A DNA stretch of 64,000 nt, taken from positions 1-64,000 of the forward strand of contig JBJOMW010000005.1 of assembly GCA_046052145.1 (NCBI GenBank). The letters are read 5' to 3'. Positions 39,434 through 50,968 of the stretch are shown one piece after another (positions within the stretch are counted from its first letter, which is position 1; each line of letters begins with the position of its first letter). A program made the position numbers and the translations under genes. Source of the stretch: Falsiroseomonas sp046052145 (lineage in GTDB: Bacteria; Pseudomonadota; Alphaproteobacteria; Acetobacterales; Acetobacteraceae). Under the pieces are notes generated by a model that saw only the letters and a program-made list of their open reading frames with translations, ran no database searches and was not told where the DNA came from.

Positions 39434-40416
39434 TCCATCGTCGGGCCGCGCGCCTCTCCCGCTTGCCGCTCGCGGCCTGGTTGCGCGCGGTGAGCTTCAC
39501 GCTGGCGCTGTCGCTGCTGGTCGCCTGGGGTGTGGGCGATGAGGGGCATCTGCTGCCCTTCGCAGTGATCGGCACGGCCGGGCTCGGGCTTGGCGTGCTG
39601 TACTGGCTGTTCCCGCGCGGGCTGCACTTCGCCTTCGGCACGGCGGCGGGGCTGGCGCTCTACGCCAGCCTCTTCGTCGTGCTCGGCCGCGCCCAGTTCC
39701 CCGACGCGCCGGCCTGGTCCCGCCCGCCCGCCTTTCTGTTGCCGGTGCTCGCCTTCCTGGCGATGGCCTGGTGGCGCCGCCGGCAATTGGCCGCCATCAC
39801 CGAAGGCGCCGAGGCGGAGACTCTCGAGGAATTGCCCTATGCCTTGCGCTGGGTGCTCCTCACTGCCCTGGTCGGGCTCATCTGCTTCCTGCTGCCGCTG
39901 AACCGTCTGCCGCCACTCGGCCAGGCGGCGGCGCTGCTGGTCGCCATGGCGACGATCGCGGTGATCGTTGCGGTCGCGATGCGCGACGCGGTGCGGCTGC
40001 TGATCGATGTCGCCCTGATCGTGCAGCAGGTCGGCGACCGGCTGCGCCACCTGACCGTGCCGGTGGTGACCTTCCTGTTGATGTACGCACTGCTGGTCGT
40101 GGGCTTCGCCTCGGCCTATCGCGTGGCGGATGGGCTGTCGCGGCAGGAGCTGTTTGCGGGGCCGGATGGGCCGATCCGCCTGTCCTATTCCGATGCGCTC
40201 CATTTCTCGGTCGCCACCATCTCGACCGTCGGCTACGGCGACATCCGCCCCTCCGACGACGGCGCAAGGGTGCTGGCGAGCCTGCAAGTTCTGGCGGGCC
40301 AGCTTCTGCTGCTGTTCGGTTTTGCGGAGATCATGCGCGCGCGCCGCCAAAGGCCGGCGGATGGAAGGCCTCTCGACCCTCAGCGGCGGGGCGGGCATTC
40401 TCCGCCCGGCGAATGA
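39430..40416 (+). CDS. Potassium-channel-like membrane protein
   Basis: 328 aa. Six or more hydrophobic segments run from 20 to 220; the pore helix LHFSVATIS is followed by the selectivity filter TVGYGDI (Thr266-Ile272), then the last helix LQVLAGQLLLLFGFAEIMRA. I use GTG 39430, which overlaps the RidA stop; upstream residues in this frame are non-native. The C-terminus is short, with no RCK domain, so gating is not evident. Related to two-pore/Kch-like ion channels by its filter. Confidence 0.85.
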   Translation: MIHRRAARLSRLPLAAWLRAVSFTLALSLLVAWGVGDEGHLLPFAVIGTAGLGLGVLYWLFPRGLHFAFGTAAGLALYASLFVVLGRAQFPDAPAWSRPPAFLLPVLAFLAMAWWRRRQLAAITEGAEAETLEELPYALRWVLLTALVGLICFLLPLNRLPPLGQAAALLVAMATIAVIVAVAMRDAVRLLIDVALIVQQVGDRLRHLTVPVVTFLLMYALLVVGFASAYRVADGLSRQELFAGPDGPIRLSYSDALHFSVATISTVGYGDIRPSDDGARVLASLQVLAGQLLLLFGFAEIMRARRQRPADGRPLDPQRRGGHSPPGE

Positions 40417-40556
40417 GGCGCCGGCGCAGCGATCATCTTCGCGCCGGGCCGGTGACGCGCTTCCGCCGCAATCCTGCGGCACCACATGCAGGCACGGCGG
40501 TCGATTGGGAACCGTGCGGGTCGCGCGCCACCCTGGCGCGACGGGACGGGACGGCA

Positions 40557-41549
40557 ATGCTGACGGAAGGCTGGCGCGGCAAGCGGGTTCTGGTTACCGG
40601 GGGGGCGGGCTTCCTCGGCAGCGGGCTCTGCCATGCCCTGGCCGCGCAGGGCGCGCGCGTGGTCGCACTCGATGCCATGGTGCCCGATGGCGGCGCGAGC
40701 CCGCTCAACCTTGAGGGCAGCAATGTCATGCTGGTGCGCGGCGATATCCGCGACGCGGAGCTGCACAGCCTCTGCCAGGGCATCGACGTGCTGTTCAACA
40801 TGGCGGCCCAGACCAGCCATATGGGCGGCCAGCGCGACCCGGTGGCGGACATCGCCATCAACGCGGTCGCGCAGGTGCGCCTGATTGGTGCGATGCGCGA
40901 AGCCGCGCCGAAGGCGGTGGTGGTGCATGCCTCGACGCGCCAATTCTACGGCCGCGCGCAATATCTGCCGGTGGATGAGAAGCACACCGTCAACCCGCCA
41001 GATGCCAATGGCGTGAGCAAATGGGCCGGCGAGCAGTACTGGCTGCTGGAGAACCGGGTGCATCACCGCCCCGTCGTCGCGCTGCGGCTGACCAATTGCT
41101 ACGGCCCGCGGCTGCGCATCAAGGATGCGCGGCAGACCTTCCTCGGCATCTGGATCCGCCGCGTGCTGGAAGGCGAGCCCTTCGAGGTCTGGGGCGGCGA
41201 CCAGCTGCGCGACCTGGCTTACCTCGATGACGTGGTGGACGCCTTTCTGCGCGCCGCGCAGCAGGCCCACCGGCCGGAGGTTGGCGGCAAGGCGTTCAAC
41301 CTGGGCGGCAGCCCGCCGCTGTCGTTGCGCGAGCTGGCAGAGCGGCTGATCGCCGCCAATGGCGGCCAGGGCCGCTACGAGACGAAGGAATTCCCGGCCG
41401 ATCGCGCGCCGATCGACATCGGCAGCTTTGCCGCCGACGACCGCGCCTTCCGCGCCGCGACCGGCTGGTGGCCGCGCGTGGAGCTAGATGAGGGTTTGCG
41501 CCGCTCGCTCGACTGGTACCGCGCGCGGCTGGCCGAATACATCGCCTGA
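40557..41549 (+). CDS. NAD-dependent sugar epimerase/dehydratase, Tyr replaced in YxxxK
   Basis: 330 aa extended SDR. Dinucleotide motif VTGGAGFLGSG (residues 13-23), GDIRD, FNMAAQTSH, STRQFYGR and LRLTNCYGPR. The catalytic YxxxK site reads NGVSK (Asn151-Lys155), so Tyr is Asn; Lys and the following WAGEQYW remain. I recall related epimerase-like proteins with VNGINK, so this may be a natural subfamily. It is followed 11 nt later by a sugar aminotransferase, which together suggest synthesis of an amino sugar for surface glycans or a natural product. Confidence 0.85.
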   Translation: MLTEGWRGKRVLVTGGAGFLGSGLCHALAAQGARVVALDAMVPDGGASPLNLEGSNVMLVRGDIRDAELHSLCQGIDVLFNMAAQTSHMGGQRDPVADIAINAVAQVRLIGAMREAAPKAVVVHASTRQFYGRAQYLPVDEKHTVNPPDANGVSKWAGEQYWLLENRVHHRPVVALRLTNCYGPRLRIKDARQTFLGIWIRRVLEGEPFEVWGGDQLRDLAYLDDVVDAFLRAAQQAHRPEVGGKAFNLGGSPPLSLRELAERLIAANGGQGRYETKEFPADRAPIDIGSFAADDRAFRAATGWWPRVELDEGLRRSLDWYRARLAEYIA

Positions 41550-41559
41550 GGTGATCCTG

Positions 41560-42690
41560 ATGAACGCCACCACCATCACTGTCCCGCAGGCCGATCCCGG
41601 CGCGGGCTATCGCGCGCAGCAGGCCGAGATCGACGCCGCCGTCGCGCGCGCGCTGTCCTCGGGCTGGTACATCCTCGGCAAGGAAGGCGAGGCCTTCGAA
41701 GCCGAATACGCCGCCTGGCAGGGAGCCCAGCGCGCCATCGGCTGCGCTAATGGCACGGATGCGCTGGCGCTTGCGCTGCGCGGCCTCGGCATCGGGCCGG
41801 GTGCGACGGTCGTCACCGTCTCCCACACCGCGGTTGCGACGGTCGCCGCGATCGAGATGGTGGGGGCGACGCCGCTGCTGCTCGACATCGACCCCGACAC
41901 CTACACGATGGACCCCGATGAGCTCGCCGCGGTGCTGGACGACCCGCCGCCCGGCTTGCCGCCGATCCGTGCGGTGATCCCAGTGCATATCTACGGCCAG
42001 TCCTGCGATCTGGCGCCGATGCTGGCCGCCGCGGCGAAGCATGGCGTCGCGGTGATCGAGGATTGCAGCCAGGCGCATGGCGCGACCTATGCGGGCCGCA
42101 AGGTCGGCAATCACGGCCAGGTCGCGTGCTACTCGCTCTATCCCACCAAGAATCTCGGCGCGCTCGGCGATGGCGGCGTGCTGACGACGGATGATGCGGT
42201 GCTCGCCGACCGGATCGGGGCGATCCGCCAGTATGGCTGGAAGGAGCGCTACATCAGCGCCGATGTGGGCGTGAATTCCCGCCTTGATGAGCTGCAGGCG
42301 GCGATCCTGCGCGTGAAGCTGACGCGCCTCGATGCCAACAATGCCCGCCGTCAGGCGATCGCGGCGGCCTATGACGCGGCGCTGGCGGGCGGGCGCTTCG
42401 CGCCGCCGGTGCGGCGCGCGGACAGCGCGCATGTGTTCCACCAATATGTGCTGCGCGTGCCGGACCGCGCGGCGCTGATGGCGCGCTTGCGCGCGGAGGG
42501 CATCGCGACCGCGATCCATTATCCGGTGCCGGTGCATCTGCAGCCCGCCTATCGCGGCCGCACGGCGATGGGCCCAGCCGGCTGCGCCGAGACCGCGCGC
42601 GCGGCGGGGGAGGTGATGAGCCTGCCGATGTTCCCGGAACTCACCGACGCGCAGGTGGAGCGCGTTTGCGTGGCGCTGAGAGGGTTGTGA
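41560..42690 (+). CDS. DegT/DnrJ/EryC1/StrS-family sugar aminotransferase
   Basis: 376 aa PLP enzyme. Segments: SGWYILGKEGEAFEAEYAAW, AIGCANGTDALALALRGLGI, PVHIYGQSCDLAPM, IEDCSQAHGATYAGRKVG, PLP-lysine in YSLYPTKNLGALGDGG, and NSRLDELQAAILRVKL. ATG 41560 has GAGGTGAT upstream. It transfers an amino group to NDP-keto-sugars. The gene forms a pair with the epimerase-like gene; no glycosyltransferase or nucleotidyltransferase is next to it. Confidence 0.93.
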   Translation: MNATTITVPQADPGAGYRAQQAEIDAAVARALSSGWYILGKEGEAFEAEYAAWQGAQRAIGCANGTDALALALRGLGIGPGATVVTVSHTAVATVAAIEMVGATPLLLDIDPDTYTMDPDELAAVLDDPPPGLPPIRAVIPVHIYGQSCDLAPMLAAAAKHGVAVIEDCSQAHGATYAGRKVGNHGQVACYSLYPTKNLGALGDGGVLTTDDAVLADRIGAIRQYGWKERYISADVGVNSRLDELQAAILRVKLTRLDANNARRQAIAAAYDAALAGGRFAPPVRRADSAHVFHQYVLRVPDRAALMARLRAEGIATAIHYPVPVHLQPAYRGRTAMGPAGCAETARAAGEVMSLPMFPELTDAQVERVCVALRGL

Positions 42691-42693
42691 CGC

Positions 42694-42880
42694 GGGGAGG
42701 GCGCTGCCCTCCCCGCACCCCTCCCGCCAGGGGCATGATGCCCCTGGACCCCCATTAGTTTAACGCCAAAGGGGATGGGGGCTTTGGCCCCCATCCCCTT
42801 TGGCGTTGAAAACTCATGGGTTCCAAGGGGCCACTGCCCCTTGGTGGGGGGTGCAGGGGGGCAACGCCCCCCTGCGGCAG
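42694..42880. repeat. Composite palindromic intergenic element, copy 2
   Basis: It has the same plan as the element at 5574-5803: GGGGAGGGCGCTGCCCTCCCC, then CCAGGGGCATGATGCCCCTGG, a central hairpin with perfect 21-bp arms (42762-42782, 42787-42807, loop TTTG), then CCAAGGGGCCACTGCCCCTTGG and GGGGGGCAACGCCCCCC. The stretch 42812-42844 is the reverse complement of 5611-5643 with one mismatch. It lies between convergent genes. Confidence 0.75.
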
Positions 42881-42886
42881 CACACC

Positions 42887-45786
<2,900 letters not shown>

Positions 45787-45790
<4 letters not shown>

Positions 45791-46164
45791 GCCACCGTCT
45801 CCAGGAAGGCGGCATAGGCCGCCTCGTCCATCAGCGCGGCGACCGTCGCGGCGTCCACGCCTTCAAGCTTGAAGAACCAGCCCTCCCCGGTCGGGGCGGA
45901 GTTCACCAGCGCCGGATTCTCGGCCAGCGCCGCATTGCTCTCGACCACGCGGCCAGCGACCGGCGCATAGACATCGGACGCGGCCTTCACGCTTTCGACG
46001 ACGGCAATCGCCTCGCCTTCCGTCACGTCGCGCCCGGCCTCGGGCAGGTCCACGAAGACCACGTCGCCGAGCGCGGTCTGCGCATGATCGGTGATGCCGA
46101 CGGTCGCGACATCGCCCTCAAGCCGGATCCATTCATGGTCCTTGGTGAAGCGGAGTTCGGCCAT
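45787..46164 (-). CDS. gcvH: Glycine cleavage H-protein
   Basis: 125 aa. The lipoyl-lysine lies in VESVKAASDVYAPVAGRV (the ESVKA motif). It starts MAELRFTKDHEWIRLEGD, a typical H-protein start, and ends with AYAAFLETVA. It carries the aminomethyl group between P- and T-proteins. It sits 11 nt after gcvT and overlaps gcvP. Confidence 0.98.
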
Positions 46165-46175
46165 GGTGGGGGTCC

Positions 46176-47318
46176 TCAGCGGATGTAGCGGTGGGGGATG
46201 AAGGGAAGCGGCGCGATGCGGGCCGCGAGCGGCTTGCCGCGCACCATGAGTTCCAAGGCTGTGCCATCGGCGGCGTGGCTGCGCGCGACATAGCCCATGG
46301 CGACTGGCGCGCTCGCGGACGGTCCGAAGCCGCCCGAGGTCACTTCGCCAATCTGCGCACCACCTGGCGCATGCACCGGCGTGTGCCCGCGCGCCGGCTG
46401 GCGGCCTTCGGGCTTGATACCGACGCGCAGCCGCCGCGGCCCGTTGTCGAGATCGGCGCGCACGCGATCGGCGCCCCGAAAATTCCACTCGGTGCGGCGG
46501 CGCTTGCCGATGGTCCAGGTGAGGTTCGCCTCGACCGGGCTCGTCGTCTCGTCAATGTCGTTGCCATAGAGGCAAAGCCCGGCTTCGAGGCGGAGCGAAT
46601 CCCGCGCGCCGAGCCCCGCGGGCTGCACGCCGGGCAGCGCCAGCAGCGCCTTCGCGAAGGCCTCCGCGCGTTCGGTGGGGACCGAGACCTCGACCCCATC
46701 CTCCCCGGTGTAGCCGGAGCGGCTGACCAGGGCCGGCGTGCCGGCAATGTCGAATTCGCCAAAGCCCATGAAGGGCAGGGCGGCGATGCCGGGTGCGAGT
46801 GTGGCGATGGCGGCCACCGCCTGCGGCCCCTGCAGCGCGATCAGCGCGCGGTCCGGCAGCGGCCGCAGCGTGACGCCGGTCGGCAGCGCGGCGGCGATGC
46901 GGGCGAAATCCTCGGCCTTGCGGGAGGCATTCACCACCAGGAACAGCTTGTCCCCGAGATTCGCGACCATGAAGTCGTCGAAGATGCCGCCGTCGTCGGT
47001 GGTCAGCAGCGCATAGCGCTGTCGGCCGGGCTTGAGGCCCTGCACATCGGCCGGCGTCAGCGCCTCAAGCGCCGCGGCGGCATTCGCGCCGACCAACTCC
47101 GCCTGGCCCATATGGGAGACGTCGAACAGCGTCGCCGCAGCGCGGCAATGCAGGTGCTCGGCCATGATGCCGGCCGGGTACTGCACGGGCATGGCATAGC
47201 CCGCGAAGGGCACCATGCGCCCGCCCAGGTCACGATGGAGCGACGCCAGCGGCGTCTCGTGCAAAACCGCCGCCAGCGGCGGTGCAAGCAAAGCGGATGG
47301 GTCCGACGAATCGGCCAC
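46176..47318 (-). CDS. gcvT: Aminomethyltransferase, glycine cleavage T-protein
   Basis: 380 aa. Segments: LHRDLGGRMVPFAGYAMPVQ, FDVSHMGQAELVGANAAAAL, GGIFDDFMVANLGDKLFLVV, SRSGYTGEDGVEVSVP, GLGARDSLRLEAGLCLYGND and TSPVEANLTWTIGKRRR. It passes the methylene group to tetrahydrofolate. I propose GTG 47318 (VADSSDPSALL); the frame extends upstream into the riboswitch, which cannot be coding. A tandem glycine riboswitch ends about 50 nt before this start. Confidence 0.93.
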   Translation of the reverse strand: MADSSDPSALLAPPLAAVLHETPLASLHRDLGGRMVPFAGYAMPVQYPAGIMAEHLHCRAAATLFDVSHMGQAELVGANAAAALEALTPADVQGLKPGRQRYALLTTDDGGIFDDFMVANLGDKLFLVVNASRKAEDFARIAAALPTGVTLRPLPDRALIALQGPQAVAAIATLAPGIAALPFMGFGEFDIAGTPALVSRSGYTGEDGVEVSVPTERAEAFAKALLALPGVQPAGLGARDSLRLEAGLCLYGNDIDETTSPVEANLTWTIGKRRRTEWNFRGADRVRADLDNGPRRLRVGIKPEGRQPARGHTPVHAPGGAQIGEVTSGGFGPSASAPVAMGYVARSHAADGTALELMVRGKPLAARIAPLPFIPHRYIR

Positions 47319-47370
47319 GGTGCCCCCAGAGGCATCCCGCCGCCTGGATTGGCAGCGGTTCGTCCGTGGC

Positions 47371-47617
47371 CCCCCTCTGTCCCGTGACCTGAGAGATTCG
47401 GCGGCGATCCCGTGGCGGCACCGTGGCGAGGCCACGGGCGGCAGGGTGTCGGCGCCTTACTCCGTCGGTGCCGGACCCCGTTCGGAGCCCAGTCTTTCCA
47501 GAGGTCCCTTCCCCACGCGGCCCTTTTGCCTGAGCGTTTCCGGGGGCCGGTTGCGCCTTCGGCGGCCATCCCAGGTCTCGGATTTGTGTCCGGAGACTCG
47601 GGCGGCTCTCTCCCGCG
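47371..47617 (-). promoter_or_regulatory. Tandem glycine riboswitch of gcvTHP
   Basis: On the minus strand, aptamer 1 begins GGGAGAGAGCCGCCCGAGTC and has the hallmark GCCGAAGGCGCAACC and CGCTCAGGCAAAAGG. Aptamer 2 has GCACCGACGGAGTAAGGCG, a long GC-rich variable stem (near 47420-47450) and closes with GAATCTCTCAGGTCACGGGA followed by CAGAGG. Two aptamers in tandem directly before gcvT are the known arrangement; glycine binding normally switches the cleavage operon on. Confidence 0.92.
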
Positions 47618-47796
47618 CGGGATCGACGGGATACTCGGCATATGGCGCAGCACCGGGCGGGGCGCAACCTAGGCCCGGTGCGCTCGCTGTCCGATCAAGA
47701 GCGCCTATCGAAAACCTGGTGATGAGCCTTGGCGGCGCCGCGGCTTTGCCGCGGCAACGCAAACTCACCTTCGAGGACGGGCGCCAAAGCCGGGGC

Positions 47797-47827
47797 CCCC
47801 GCAAAGCCGCGAAGCGGTTTTGTGGGG
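47797..47827. terminator. Terminator hairpin, repeat copy 2
   Basis: CCCCGCAAA-g-CCGC-GAA-GCGG-t-TTTGTGGGG, 5 nt after the stop of the minus-strand lipoprotein gene. It differs from 33073-33103 only in the loop and one stem base. The region 47618-47796 holds another hairpin (GCCGCGGCTTTGCCGCGGC at about 47739) and no gene. Confidence 0.7.
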
Positions 47828-47832
47828 CGCCC

Positions 47833-48396
47833 TTAGCGCGGGCCGCGCTGCCGGTTCAGCGCCAGTTCCTCCGGCGTCAGCTGGAAGGAGACGCGCACCG
47901 TGTAATCCGCCGCGCGACGCCCGCCGCCGATCGGCATGTCGAGCTGCACCACCTGGCCCAACGCCTGGGCGCGCGGGACATTCGGGGCGAAGCCGAGGCG
48001 CGTGGTGGCGGAGACGCGCGTCAGCACCTCGCGGTCCTCGGCATCGGTCAGCACGACGAACCAGGGCAAATCCACCGTCCGGCCTTCCGCCGCCGGGCCG
48101 CGTTCGGCCTCGAAGCGCGGCGTGATGCGCACGGTCAGGCCCGTGCGGTCGCTGCCGGCGAAGTCGCAGCGCGCCTCGAAGCCCTGGATGCGGGCATCCA
48201 GCACCAGCCCCGTCAGGTCGCGCTGCATCCCCGGGCGGTGGCGCGTCAGGTCGGCGCCATCCGCCAGGATGGCGATGCGCGGGCAGGGGGCGGTGTTGGT
48301 GGTGGCTGCCGTCTGCTGCCCCCCGCAGGCCGCCAGCGCCAGTGGCAGCCCCAGGCCAAGCACCGCGCCCTTCATCAGCTTCTGACCTCGGTCCAT
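47833..48396 (-). CDS. Putative lipoprotein
   Basis: 187 aa. Signal LMKGAVLGLGLPLALAACGG with lipobox LAAC (Cys24). The mature domain is beta-rich: CPRIAILADGADLTRHRPGM, QGFEARCDFAGSDRTGLTVR, FVVLTDAEDREVLTRVSATT and YTVRVSFQLTPEELALNRQR. ATG 48396 has GGAGGGGGAGGG upstream; ATG 48375 is possible. It resembles uncharacterised envelope lipoproteins of alphaproteobacteria; function unknown. Divergent from ispH. Confidence 0.78.
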   Translation of the reverse strand: MDRGQKLMKGAVLGLGLPLALAACGGQQTAATTNTAPCPRIAILADGADLTRHRPGMQRDLTGLVLDARIQGFEARCDFAGSDRTGLTVRITPRFEAERGPAAEGRTVDLPWFVVLTDAEDREVLTRVSATTRLGFAPNVPRAQALGQVVQLDMPIGGGRRAADYTVRVSFQLTPEELALNRQRGPR

Positions 48397-48522
48397 CCGG
48401 CCCTCCCCCTCCGGGCCGCTGTCGCGGCCGGTAGCTTGGCATTCCGCCCCGATCCCCGTATCGCACCGCCACCGGCGCCGGACCACCCCCGCGCGCCCCT
48501 GGACCTTGCCGCGCCGCACCTC

Positions 48523-49527
48523 ATGACCCCGACCGATTCCAGGCCGCCCCTGACCCTGCTGCTCGCCGCGCCGCGCGGATTCTGCGCCGGCGTGGACCGC
48601 GCGGTGAAGATCGTCGAGACGGCGATCGCCCGCCACGGCGCACCGGTCTATGTGCGGCACGAGATCGTCCACAACCGCCATGTCGTGGACGCGCTGCGCG
48701 CCCGCGGCGCCGTCTTCGTCGAGGAGCTGGACGAGATCCCCGATGACGGCCGCCCGGTGATCTTCAGCGCCCATGGCGTTGCAAAGTCCGTCGTGTCGGA
48801 GGCGCTGCGCCGCCGCCTGTTCACGCTGGACGCCACCTGCCCGCTGGTGACCAAGGTCCATCGGGAAGCCGAGCGTCACCACGCCCAAGGGCGGCATATC
48901 CTGCTGATCGGCCACGCCGGCCACCCCGAGGTCGTCGGCACCATGGGCCAGCTGCCCGCCGATGCCGTCACGCTGGTGCAGGACGTGGCCGAGGCCGAGC
49001 GCCTAGCGCCCTCCACCGGCGTGCCGCTGGCCTGGACCAGCCAGACCACACTGTCGGTGGACGACACCGCCGCGGTCGTGGCCGTGCTCGCCGCGCGCTT
49101 CCCGGGCCTCGTCGGGCCGGCGAAGGACGACATCTGCTACGCCACCTCCAACCGCCAGGCGGCGGTGAAGGCCATCGTCGCCGGGGGGGCGGAGGTGGTG
49201 ATCGTGGTCGGCGCGCCGAATTCCTCGAACTCCGTCCGCCTCGCGGAAGTGGCAGAGCGGGCCGGGGCGCGCCGCGCGCTGCTGGTCCAGCGCGGCGCCG
49301 ATCTCGACCCCGCCTTGCTCGATGGCTGCGCCGCTGTCGGCCTCACGGCCGGCGCCAGCGCGCCCGAATCCCTGGTGCAGGAGGTGATCGCGCGGCTTGC
49401 CACCCGCTTCGCCCTGACCGAGCAGGAGGTGCGCGTCGCCGAGGAGCGGATCGAGTTTCGCCTGCCTCCCGCGCTGACGCGGGACCCCGCCAGCCCACTT
49501 GCGTCGCGCACGCTCGCGGCGGATTGA
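48523..49527 (+). CDS. ispH: 4-hydroxy-3-methylbut-2-enyl diphosphate reductase
   Basis: 334 aa. Three Fe-S cluster cysteines: Cys21 (RGFCAGVDRA), Cys106 (DATCPLVTKV) and Cys205 (DICYATSNRQ). HEIVHNRHVVD, FSAHGVAKSV and GAPNSSNSVRL are family signatures. It performs the last step of the MEP isoprenoid pathway. ATG 48523 starts MTPTDSRPPLTLLLAAPRG; the longer open frame through the upstream gene is spurious. thrB starts 8 nt after the stop. Confidence 0.97.
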   Translation: MTPTDSRPPLTLLLAAPRGFCAGVDRAVKIVETAIARHGAPVYVRHEIVHNRHVVDALRARGAVFVEELDEIPDDGRPVIFSAHGVAKSVVSEALRRRLFTLDATCPLVTKVHREAERHHAQGRHILLIGHAGHPEVVGTMGQLPADAVTLVQDVAEAERLAPSTGVPLAWTSQTTLSVDDTAAVVAVLAARFPGLVGPAKDDICYATSNRQAAVKAIVAGGAEVVIVVGAPNSSNSVRLAEVAERAGARRALLVQRGADLDPALLDGCAAVGLTAGASAPESLVQEVIARLATRFALTEQEVRVAEERIEFRLPPALTRDPASPLASRTLAAD

Positions 49528-49534
49528 AGGGCGC

Positions 49535-50515
49535 ATGGCGGTCTATACGGAAGTCACCGACGAGGCGCTGCGCGCCTTCCTCGGCGAATACGACATTGGC
49601 GGGCTGGTGGCCTTCCGCGGCATCGCGGAGGGGGTGGAGAATTCCAACTACGCGCTGCGCACCGACCGCGGCGACTTCATCCTGACGCTCTACGAAAAGC
49701 GCGTGGACCCGGCGGAGCTGCCCTACTTCCTCGGGCTGATGGAATATCTTGCGGCGCGCGGCGTGCCCTGCCCGCTGCCGGTGGAGGGCCGTGACGGGGA
49801 GGCTCTGCGCAGCCTCTGCGGCCGCCCCGCAGCGATCTGCACCTTCCTCGAAGGCGTCTGGCCGCGCCGCGTGCGCCCGGAACACCTGGCTCCGCTGGGT
49901 GAGGCATTGGCGCGGCTGCATGTGGCGGGGCAGGGGTTCCCGGTGCATCGGCCGAATGCGCTCGGCCCCCGCGGCTGGGCGCCGCTTCTGGAAGGCTGCC
50001 GCCCGCGCGGGGATGAGGTGGCGCCGGGCCTGATCGCCGAGCTCGACTTGCACCTGGCCGCCATCCTTGCCGCCTGGCCGGCGGAAGGCACGCTGCCGGA
50101 TGGGCATATCCATGCCGACCTGTTTCCGGACAACGTCTTCTTCCTGCCCGATGCGGAAGGCCGGCCGCTTCTGTCGGGGCTGATCGACTTCTACTTCGCC
50201 TGCACCGATCTGCTGGCTTATGACGTCGCGGTCTGCCTGAACGCCTGGTGCTTCGAGCAGGACGGGTCCTTCAACGTGACCAAGGCCCGCGCGCTGCTCG
50301 GCGCCTATGGCGCGGTGCGACCACTGACGGAAGCCGAGCGCGCGGTGCTGCCGGTGCTGTGCCGCGGCGCGGCGATCCGCTTCCTGCTGACGCGGCTCTA
50401 TGACTGGACGCACACGCCGCCCGGCGCGTTGGTGACGCGCAAGGACCCGCTGGAATACCTCCGCAAGCTGCGCTTCTTCGCGCGTGCGGAAACCGCCGAG
50501 GCGATCGGCGCGTGA
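49535..50515 (+). CDS. thrB: Homoserine kinase (ThrB, APH-like type)
   Basis: 326 aa aminoglycoside-phosphotransferase-fold kinase of the TIGR00938 type. It starts MAVYTEVTDEALRAFLGEYD, then FRGIAEGVENSNYALRTDRG, catalytic loop HIHADLFPDNVFFL and DFG-like LIDFYFACTDLLAYDVAVCL. It phosphorylates homoserine for threonine synthesis, using the product of hom at 28 kb. It lies 8 nt after ispH and overlaps rnhA by one base, an operon also seen in related genomes. Confidence 0.94.
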   Translation: MAVYTEVTDEALRAFLGEYDIGGLVAFRGIAEGVENSNYALRTDRGDFILTLYEKRVDPAELPYFLGLMEYLAARGVPCPLPVEGRDGEALRSLCGRPAAICTFLEGVWPRRVRPEHLAPLGEALARLHVAGQGFPVHRPNALGPRGWAPLLEGCRPRGDEVAPGLIAELDLHLAAILAAWPAEGTLPDGHIHADLFPDNVFFLPDAEGRPLLSGLIDFYFACTDLLAYDVAVCLNAWCFEQDGSFNVTKARALLGAYGAVRPLTEAERAVLPVLCRGAAIRFLLTRLYDWTHTPPGALVTRKDPLEYLRKLRFFARAETAEAIGA

Positions 50516-50955
50516 TGGACCCGGTTGTCGAGATCTGGACCGATGGCGGCTGCAAGCCGAATCCCGGTCCGGGCGGTTGGGCGGCGATCCTGCGCTATGG
50601 CCCGACGGAGAAGGAATTGTCGGGCGCCGATCCGGCGACGACCAACAACCGCATGGAGCTGACAGCCGCGATCAGCGCGCTGGAGGCGCTGAAGCGCCCC
50701 TGCAAGGTGACCCTGCACACCGACAGCGAATATGTCCGCAACGGCATGGAACGCTGGGTGAAGGGCTGGGTGCGCAACAATTGGCGCAACAGCGCGCGCG
50801 ACCCGGTGGCGAATTACGAGCTGTGGCAGCGCCTGCTGGAAGCCGCGAAGCCGCATGAGGTGGATTGGCGCTGGGTGCGCGGCCATTCCGGCGACCCGAT
50901 GAACGAACGCGCCGACAGGCTGGCGACGGCCGCGCGGGCGGGGCTGGCGGGATAG
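50515..50955 (+). CDS. rnhA: Ribonuclease HI
   Basis: 146 aa. The DEDD catalytic residues are visible: Asp10 in WTDGGCKPNPGPGG, Glu in NRMELTA, Asp in HTDSEYV and Asp in NERADRLA. GWVRNNWRNS and WRWVRGHSGDP complete the family pattern. It removes RNA from RNA-DNA hybrids. ATG 50515 overlaps the thrB stop (TGATG). Confidence 0.97.
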   Translation: MDPVVEIWTDGGCKPNPGPGGWAAILRYGPTEKELSGADPATTNNRMELTAAISALEALKRPCKVTLHTDSEYVRNGMERWVKGWVRNNWRNSARDPVANYELWQRLLEAAKPHEVDWRWVRGHSGDPMNERADRLATAARAGLAG

Positions 50956-50968
50956 ACTGGCGCGCGCC

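Noticed and set aside
47215..49527. 770-codon frame that includes ispH
   Set aside because: Only the part from ATG 48523 is real; the upstream part runs antisense to the riboswitch and lipoprotein gene.
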